Shown in pieces: positions 56,273-64,000 of a stretch of DNA of 64,000 nucleotides. This stretch comes from Malaya genurostris (lineage: Eukaryota; Arthropoda; Insecta; Diptera; Culicidae): NCBI RefSeq assembly GCF_030247185.1, contig NC_080572.1, positions 38,169,383-38,233,382 on the forward strand, in the 5' to 3' direction. Position numbers and translations under genes: made by a program. A model generated the notes under the pieces. That model was not told the origin of the DNA. It worked only from the letters and a program-made list of their open reading frames with translations, and did not search any database. Positions within the stretch are counted from its first letter, which is position 1. The number at the start of each line of letters is the position of its first letter.

Positions 56273-56571
56273 GGCCCTTATTACCGTTCTCACTTCCACT
56301 TTCACTTGACTTGATTTTACCTATTACCAGTATCACGCAGAGTGAAGTGATCGCTGTAGTGTAAAAAACTCATTTTCAACAAAATATTGGTGACGTGATG
56401 TTCATAATGAAATCAAATTCATCCAAGTAATTACTTTTGACTCTGAAGCGACTCCCGTGATAAAGACCTACTTTCACTTCACTCGGTTTTCACCGTGAAG
56501 TGATACCGATAATAAGGGTCACAATCACTTCACTTGGTTTTCACCGTGTAGTGATATCTGTAATAAGGGCC
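56273..56571 (-). mobile_element. Harbinger-like MITE, GGCCCTTATTAC ends, copy B
   Basis: 299 bp, inserted inside MBT-MITE copy 1. The flanking triplet AGT (56270-56272, 56572-56574) occurs once at the corresponding uninterrupted position in MBT-MITE copy 2, which proves both the boundaries and the 3-bp target duplication. Confidence 0.88.
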
Positions 56572-57288
56572 AGTTGCTTTTTATTTTCAGCTATTGGAAT
56601 TCTATGCTAATTTTCTGAAATAAATATTTTATTTTTCATGGTATTTTTCATTTCATAGGATTATATAAAAATCTGAAATATCTTCCTTTTGATTTCAACC
56701 AATACATAAAATAGTAATTCTCTGGTATCTAAATTTGATATGAACTGATAGGTAAATGTGATATGAATTGTACATTACATTTTACCTATGAAACACGTAA
56801 CTTTTACTGGATTATGCATTAAACAGCTTTTAAATGTCAGTCCATTATGACCTACGTGAAAAGAAGGGTGGAGAAAATTTACATAATTTTTCTCTTTGTT
56901 TTGAGTGTAGCGCTGCGATCGGGCCGTCATAGGACAATTCTGTCTCCCCGATAGAGTTATAAAGAGCGTCTGATATCATTTTTTTGGTTTCGATACCCGT
57001 CTCCCTAGCATCGGGCATCCGTCGAGTTCATTGCTTTTTTATCTCTTCACTCTTATGCACTAGCAATACACAATGTAAACATCAATCTTGTTCGGAACAC
57101 AATCAAAAGCTTTCGTATCCGATTCGTCCGACGTTCGAATTTACTGGGTAATTAATTTCGAACATCGGATGTATTGTGCACGAAAGCTAATGTTTGCGCT
57201 TCGTACAAGATTGACATTTACATTGTGTATCACTATTGCGACGAAAGATTGAAGAGATACCAAAACAAGGAACACGTCGGCTGCCCGA

Positions 57289-57426
57289 TGTTATGGGGAC
57301 GAGTATAGCGTGATGTCTTTCATGCAGCCTACCTGGGTTCAACTACCAACCCCGAAGATAGGGTCAATACTTCTTTTAACAGTAGAGGCGAATTGCCTTA
57401 AAGTTAAAGCCTCTTGACTCGAAACA
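57289..57426 (+). mobile_element. tRNA-derived SINE (family 1), part of a larger repeat
   Basis: gggacgagtatagcgtgatg, then tgggttcaactaccaacccc (degenerate B box) and gaggcgaattgccttaaagt. It sits at the same relative place within repeat P as the 51.7-kb copy, so the SINE was probably already in the ancestral P repeat rather than inserted twice. Confidence 0.75.
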
Positions 57427-57488
57427 AACAAAAAATGACCGATGCTCTTTACCGCGCTATCGAGATGACGTTGGGTCGGTAATGCCTA

Positions 57489-58383
57489 CACTCAAAATAA
57501 TAATCATGTTATAGTTACGTGAAAAGTTATGTGAATATTTTCCACCCTACTTTTCACGTAGGTTTTAATGGACTGACATTTAAAAGCTGTTTAATGCATA
57601 ATCCAGTAAAAGTTACGTGTTTCATAGGTAAAATGTAATGTACTGCTCATATCACATTTACCTATCAGTTCATATCAAATTTAGATACCAGAGAATTATT
57701 ATTTTATATATTGGTTAAAGTCAAAAGGGAGATTTCAGATTCTTATATAAATCTAGGAAATGTAAAATAAAACATTTATTTCAGAAAATTAGCATAGAAT
57801 TTTAATGGCTGAAAATAAAAAGCAACTAATAACGTGGGATCTCGAATCGGCAAGCCTTCAGAAATCGTGTTGTCACTACCATCCAACCGAAGCCGAAGTC
57901 GAGATACGAGAACCCTCACAACACTACCGATGCAGGTTGAAGTCGCAATACATGGTTCCAGTGTCTCTAGCTTCTTACCGATTTTGAACTCGTTTTTCGG
58001 TGGACCAACGACATGTTTGAAGCATTCGGAAGGAGCGGCAAACTTCCGAACTCACGCAGGCACTCGGTCCAGTTAAACACATGGAAACTTTCATACTGGA
58101 CGGACCATTCGATGTAGTAAAAAAATGTAATTAAATAACATTTACACTACTTACAATTTGAGAGCCACTGTTCGCCATTTTCAAAATCGAGTTTTTCACA
58201 CTGGAAATTCACGTAGATTGTTTGACGTTTGGTCAATTCACTTAAACCTTATGTGATGACTCTATTCATTTTAGGGGATGTTCGTATAACATTCATTTTC
58301 GTCACGTAAAATATTCAATTTGACATTTGAAACCAATTTACGTGATTTTTCAAGTGAATCGAACGTGAATTTTTATTTGAGTG
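57489..58383 (-). mobile_element. TA-flanked MITE carrying an MBT exon, copy 2
   Basis: The same element in inverse orientation: CACTCAAAATAA at 57489, ATTTGAGTG ending 58383, TA flanks at 57487-57488 and 58384-58385, 895 bp. Sequence matches copy 1 along its length. It retains the uninterrupted site (ctaataacgtggg, ~57827) where copy 1 has the inserted MITE. Confidence 0.85.
57840..58105 (-). pseudogene. Captured MBT-domain exon fragment, second copy
   Basis: On the minus strand the same exon: E-x-FHVFNW-x-ECLREFGS, NEFKIGKKLETLEPC and, better kept than in copy 1, SRLRLRLDGSDN, the conserved strand and loop of MBT repeats. A different set of lesions from copy 1 shows the two copies decayed independently after the capture. 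Confidence 0.75.
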
Positions 58384-59194
58384 TAGTTTTGATATTTCTT
58401 CTTTTTGTTAAGCTAGCAGTATGCAATGTAAACGTCAATCTTTTTTGATAAGCTTTTAGGTTGACGCGGTTGATGCGAACGGTGCTGAATTGTTTGATGA
58501 CAGCCGGATCGCAGCGCTACGATCAGACCAATATTGTGCTGTCACTTGCTTATACGGCCATTTGAAAATCAACTGAGATTTCCATCACATTGGGCACACT
58601 CGATCCCTTGTAAATAGGAACTTCAAACACGGAATCACAACGTAACAGCTTTGCAAAAAAATTTTGAACCATGTTTTGTTCCGATGTTTACTTGGCCGGT
58701 CGTCGCACTTATGCCGTTTTCGCGTGAAGCGGAACTCAACCCAGTGTCGACCCCAACTGCTGTCAAATGTATGGATTTGGCAGCATTTAAGAATTGGAAT
58801 TTTTGGCTTCAAGCGAAAATGACATTAATTTCGCGAGAAAAATCACCAACACAACTAGTTCATTTTACATCGTGCCCGATAACGAACTATCGGTTGCGGG
58901 AGTAGCAAGTACAGTATTCAAAATAAATGGTACTCGATGGTTGAACATTCTTGCACTCAAGATGTTGACATGGTATTGCACAGTGGTCCGGATCCACAAT
59001 TTAGAGCACTGATGGCCCAGCACACGAGCCAGCTCTCATATAGTCCGTGTGCTGTACCTTTTCAAAAACACGCACACGAAGTCTGAAGCACACGCTCGTG
59101 TGCCGTGTTGCTGCTAGATCGAGAGTCGTATGCTTCGAAGAACCAGCTCGCGATGCTGTCTCATCTGCTGACTCATGAGCTGGAATGGGGAGCT

Positions 59195-61865
59195 ATCAGG
59201 AATCAGAACAAATTGGCTCAAATGGCACGTTCCCCTTGATATTTGGAGATTTGTGCCTTGCCATCAATTTGTTTTTAGCATCATTTTCCCGATATATAAG
59301 AGGGAAGGATTGAAAGGAAATGGTAAGGGTTGGACTAGGAGGATGGGAAAAATTGACGACACAAAAACACATAAAAGCAGAAGTAAATTCTGCACCCCTA
59401 AGGGATGCTGAACAATCTGCTGAGGATCACATTTAGTGGAAGCAGAAGGAAATTCTGAACCTCTACGAGGTCCCGAACAGTCTGCTGTTAATAAAACCTC
59501 CAACCCCCGAGAGGATTTAGAGATCTTACAAAAGCGACACCATTCTGCACTCCCGGAAGAATGCAGAACGACTCGCAGTATGTACGAGCAGAAGTAAATT
59601 CGGTACCCCCCAGAGGATGCCAAACAATCTGCCAAACCCTATTTAAGGTTAACAGAAGGGATTCATTCACTCCAGGAAGAACGATGAACCCTTCTGACTA
59701 TAGCTCCTTACCACATTGGGTGAGAAACGAGAGAATATCCTTCAATTTTAGCTCCGCATACACAGACTCAACCATGTATGGAGAACCAAAAACCCGGATA
59801 CGTAGCTGCGTCAATGCGGGACAGTTACATATCAGATGATATGAAGTACCATAATCGCATTCACACAAATCACACGAATAATACTCAGCACGTTGAATAG
59901 TAGCCATGTGATAATTGAGTTTGCAATGTCCAGTCAGAGCTCTGACCAGAACACTTCAATGATACTTGGAGAAATGCAGTAGACACTTTGACATTTTCAG
60001 ATCTAAATCTGGTAGAAATGCTTTGTCTGAGCGCAAGTTTGCAAGCTGCACCAGTAGCTGGCATGTTTGGATGCAGCCCAAGAACGTATCTTGTGCTTTA
60101 TCCAACTAGTTGAAAGTGGTAAAGCTGGTTCAGGACCAACGAAATCATTCGTTGCACCAGCTCTAGCCAACTCATCAGCCCATTCATTTCCAGTAATACC
60201 AGAATGGCCGGGTACCCATAAGAAGTAAACAGCATTTGAAATGCTGAGGTCTTCAATTTGAGTTCGACATGCGATCACTAGATTCGACCGTGAGTCATTC
60301 GAACTGAGTGCTTTTAAGGCTGCCTGACTGTCGGAACAAAAATAAATACGTTTACCACAGATCCTCTGCTGAAGTGCCGATTGTACTCCACACAGAATTG
60401 CGTAGATTTCTGCTTGGAACACAGTACAGTATCTACCAAGTGAATGAGACTGCTCCAGCCTATTTCACGACAGTAGATACCAGCACCAGCACGACCATTC
60501 AACAGAGAACCGTCCGTAAAACAAACTATGTGTTCATCAAGTTGTCGTTCCAGACAACCAGACAATCATTCCTAACGAAGAGGATAGCTCACATTGAATG
60601 TTTTAAAAGGAAAACTGCATGTGAGAGTTAGGTCACTAGGAGCGAGTAAATACTCATCCCACGTAACCATTTGAGACCACAAGCGAGTGTGACTGGTAGC
60701 ATATTCTAATGGGTTACTGTTCCAAAGCCCTGTAACCCTAAGACGGTATGCACAAAATAATGCTTCTTGTTTTAGGAACACATGTAGTGGTTTAATGCAC
60801 AGTAGCGCCTCTAGAGCAGCAGTAGGAGTTGTCGTGAATGCTCCTGTCATCGCCATTAGGACCATCCTTTGGAGATGATTTAGCTTTGACTGAACTGTCG
60901 CGACTTCTCCTTTCTGCCACCATACAAGACATCCATATGCTAAAATTGGTCTAACAATAGTTGTGTAGATCCAATGAATATATCTGGGTTTGAGTCCCCA
61001 TGATTTTCCAAAAGCTCGTCTGCATTGGCCGAAAGCCATGCAAGCTCTTTTAATCCTGAAATCAATGTGAGCAGACCAATTCAGTTTTGAGTCAAGAATA
61101 ACCCCGACGTATTTAACTTGATCGACCACAGTGACCCCTGAACCAAAGAACTGCAACGGACGAGCTCCTGTAATTATCCTACGATGAGTGAAAAGCACTA
61201 TTGATGTTTTGCCCGGATTTACAGATAATCCAAACCTGACAACACCATTGTTCAACAGATCGCAGGGCTTGCTGCATTAAATCAAAGAGAGTGTTAATGC
61301 TTATACCGGTCATCAATATATGATAATCGTCGGCAAAACCATAAGTCGGAAATCCAAGGTTATTAAGTTTCCTTAACAAACTATCAGCGACTAGGTTCCA
61401 TAAAAGTGGGGATAGTACACCACCTTGAGGACACCCACAGACACTCAGCTTTCTAATCTCTGGCCTGCCGAATCGATGATCAAAGAAGTTGATTGCTAAG
61501 CATTGCGTGTATCCAGTAAGGGAAAAACCCAAGATATTCCGTTCACGACTGCAATGTTTAACCTCCTGCAGCCATTCAGCCATCGGCACGGAAATACACC
61601 TTGACTTAGGAGTTCCTATTTTTGTGGCCTTTTACGACATGGAATAGGAAACCAGTGGATCAATTCTTGGTAAAAAATAATTCCGCCGGATGCCACACGG
61701 CTTACCTGTTTGGTGGACTTATACCACCGGTACAGGTGCACCGTAGCGTTATTCTTAGCAGTTGGGAAACCGCTACCGACACTACACGGCTATCTAGGCT
61801 GCTCAGAGAGGGAAGTTAACATTGATGGTCAACTTCCATGGATGGCCGAACAGCCGAACAGCCGA
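59195..61865 (-). mobile_element. Non-LTR retrotransposon with RNase H, internally deleted
   Basis: Flanked by a perfect 32-bp target duplication (59163-59194 and 61866-61897). The 5' end on the minus strand has a short tandem tcggctgttcgg and about 270 bp of 5' UTR-like sequence. This joins directly to the middle of a reverse transcriptase, so the first ORF, endonuclease and RT fingers are deleted. RT + RNase H + CCHC-like C terminus point to an I/Loa/R1-group LINE; the clade is not resolved. It lies inside a hAT-type MITE. Confidence 0.85.
59698..61589 (-). pseudogene. LINE ORF2 fragment: RT C-terminal half, RNase H, zinc knuckle
   Basis: Read across frames on the minus strand: CPQGGVLSPLLWNLVADSLL and YGFADDYHIL (catalytic ADD) in 61179-61589; thumb region (GVILDSKLNWSAHI) to 60572; RNase H with Asp in CFTDGSLLNGRAGAGIY, Glu in FQAEIYAI, Asp in YFCSDSQAAL and Asp in GNEWADELA (60100-60565); then a Cys/His motif CDLCECDYGTSYHLICNC near 59840. 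All RNase H acidic residues are kept, but frame changes near 61220, 60570, 60390 and 60000 disable it. Confidence 0.85.
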
Positions 61866-62118
61866 ATCTGCTGACTCATGAGCTGGAATGGGGAGCTAGC
61901 TCGTGAGCTGACTCACGTGCTGAGTTGAGTGTCCGTTTTTTTTTAAATAACATAATAATTTTTAAGCACACAGTGTCCGCTCTTGTATTGTCTCTTGTCA
62001 GTAGGTAAACTACACAAATAGCACACGCTCATGGATCTGGTTTGAAAAGCACAGCACACGAGTTCAATAGGTACACACTGCAGCTCGTGTGCTGAGCTCG
62101 GACATCACTGATTTAGGG

Positions 62119-62997
<879 letters not shown>

Positions 62998-63564
62998 CGT
63001 ATATAATGGTTCTCGTATATAAGATTAATACTTTAGCTGAGATGAAATTGGGGTACCGTTACCCTATATGTGGTAATGTCACTACTTTTCCAACCTGCCG
63101 TTTTATCCACCTTCATATCCACTTATTGCATTCTGTCGATCAAATAACACACACACTTAAATTTGATTACCGATCTCAGCTGTTCCAACTTCGGTTGCTG
63201 ATTTTTTCAGAAAACATAACATTTCATCACAGCGGTACTTTAAGGTACTGCTTTCAACTATTGTGCTGATATATCAGTAGAATGAGAATGTTCGGTAGTT
63301 CGACTGTTCTAAACTCGTCAAAAGGTAAAAAAATACCGAATTAAGTTTTATGGTGCACAATCATTAGATGCGGGTTTGTTAGAAAGTCCGAAAAAAAATC
63401 ATTCCAGTCCATTGCATTTTGTGATCATCTCAGAATAACGGGCCAAAACTGATATATTAAAAAATACGTCAAAAAAACGTTGAACCCGGTGATTCTGATA
63501 GACCGTAAACTTCTAGGCTGCCACTTAAACTATTTCATTCTTACATTTTACTACCTCCATCAGA

Positions 63565-63850
63565 TCCAATGCACAGTGGTCCAGATCCACAATTTAGGGG
63601 GACAACAATATTTATGGCCTAACCTTATACTTTAGAGCAGCGATGTCTGCAGAACAAATGATCAGCATCGAAGAAGCCTTCGTTGGATATAGACGTAATT
63701 AAAGTGGCTCTTATAATTAGGGTGATCCGAAAATTATTTCTCGAACGTATTGAGATAGAGATCGGCAAATTAGAAGAACATTTTATATCAAACAATTTTG
63801 CTGAATACACCATTGTGGTATCACAATGTACAAATTTATAAAATCGATTT
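63565..63850 (+). repeat. Repeat Z, copy 2
   Basis: cagtggtccagatccacaat, ccttatactttagagcagcg, agggtgatccgaaaattatt and ttgagatagagatcggcaaa align with copy 1. It carries no hAT MITE (empty site at 63590) and probably continues past 63850. Confidence 0.65.
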
Positions 63851-64000
63851 TTTCAGTGTAAGGCTCAACTAACAATTTTTTCAATATTTTCATTCTAAAA
63901 TTTGACTAATTTTGTAGAAACCTTTCATAGAATACTTTGCTGCTGTAGGACTTCATTTTTCGACAACAGTCATTTTAAAAAAGTTGATTACGTTTTCCAA

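Larger units (their letters stand above)
55691..56907 (+). mobile_element. TA-flanked MITE carrying an MBT exon, copy 1
   Basis: Inverted ends CACTCAAA / TTTGAGTG with TA on each side (55689-55690, 56908-56909). It is 915 bp after removing a 299-bp MITE inserted at 56273-56571 with its 3-bp duplication. The first third is a left subterminal region (ttcacgttcgattcacttga). The centre is the captured MBT sequence. The end shares tacgtgaaaagaaggg-type sequence with copy 2. Non-autonomous; the mobilising transposase is probably Tc1/mariner-like, judging from the TA target. Confidence 0.85.
55600..58560 (+). repeat. Repeat P, copy 2, palindromic, host of both MBT MITEs
   Basis: cgatcatcggcccgattgag at the left and gacagccggatcgcagcgct at the right bracket both MBT elements. 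The part between them has a centre of symmetry near 57150: agcaatacacaatgtaaaca (57062) pairs with tgacatttacattgtgtatc (57210). A family-1 SINE is included. Confidence 0.6.
59007..62110. mobile_element. hAT-like MITE (~400 bp) split by the LINE
   Basis: Ends CACTGATGGCC at 59007 and GGACATCACTG at 62110 give inverted CA(C/G)TGATG termini; the flanking 8-mers are atttagag (58999-59006) and atttaggg (62111-62118), an 8-bp duplication with one mismatch, as for hAT elements. Further inside, cagcacacgag is inverted too. Without the LINE and its target duplication the MITE is 401 bp. An empty site exists in the related repeat at 63590. Confidence 0.8.

Noticed and set aside
57834..58076. 80-codon plus-strand frame
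   Set aside because: Antisense of the captured MBT segment in MBT-MITE copy 2.

Overview
The window is AT-rich insect nuclear DNA: genes with long introns and canonical GT-AG splice sites, crowded with DNA transposons, MITEs, tRNA-derived SINEs, non-LTR elements and microsatellites. The mix (several Tc1/mariner relics including a DD37D type, a Penelope-like element, an RNase H-bearing LINE, and repeats with internal tandem monomers) fits a mosquito, probably culicine. That is inference; no species-specific marker was identified.

Three host genes can be supported. (1) A plus-strand gene with six coding exons at 27620-45266 encodes a protein of about 1008 residues: an N-terminal coiled coil, a long acidic/Ser-rich region and a C-terminal CAP-Gly domain. 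All five splice junctions keep phase. The last 20 codons sit in a tiny exon 7.3 kb downstream of the exon with the rest of the CAP-Gly domain. (2) A single-exon, 485-residue DUF4795/QRICH2-like gene lies antisense in that last intron (37939-39396). Its poly(A) signal is about 30 bp from the host donor site. (3) The last coding exon of an SLC25 mitochondrial carrier is on the minus strand (54727-54901); its other exons lie upstream of it, unseen or beyond 64 kb.

Layout: 1-6.9 kb repeats and an old mariner relic split by a SINE; 7.0-10.4 kb a broken Penelope-like element with GIY-YIG endonuclease; 10.6-11.9 kb an irritans-like mariner; 12.6-18.4 kb SINE, hairpin and tandem-monomer repeats; 19.1-22.4 kb a 3.3-kb TTAA-flanked palindrome; 27.5-45.3 kb the CAP-Gly gene, its introns holding a DD37D element, MITEs, SINEs and a mariner; 45.9-46.9 kb a head-to-head palindromic mariner; 51-52.2 kb two inverted copies of a ~480-bp MITE; 54-64 kb the carrier exon, then nested repeats.

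The most interesting object is a TA-flanked ~0.9-kb non-autonomous transposon present twice in inverted orientation (55691-56907 and 57489-58383). Its interior carries a decayed but recognisable MBT-domain exon resembling Polycomb-group Scm proteins, which looks like capture of a host exon by a MITE. Nested insertions allow relative dating in several places: a MITE inside one MBT element with the empty site preserved in the other, a LINE inside a hAT MITE inside another repeat, and SINEs inside mariner and palindrome relics. No authentic tRNA or rRNA gene, CRISPR array or recognisable viral relic was seen.
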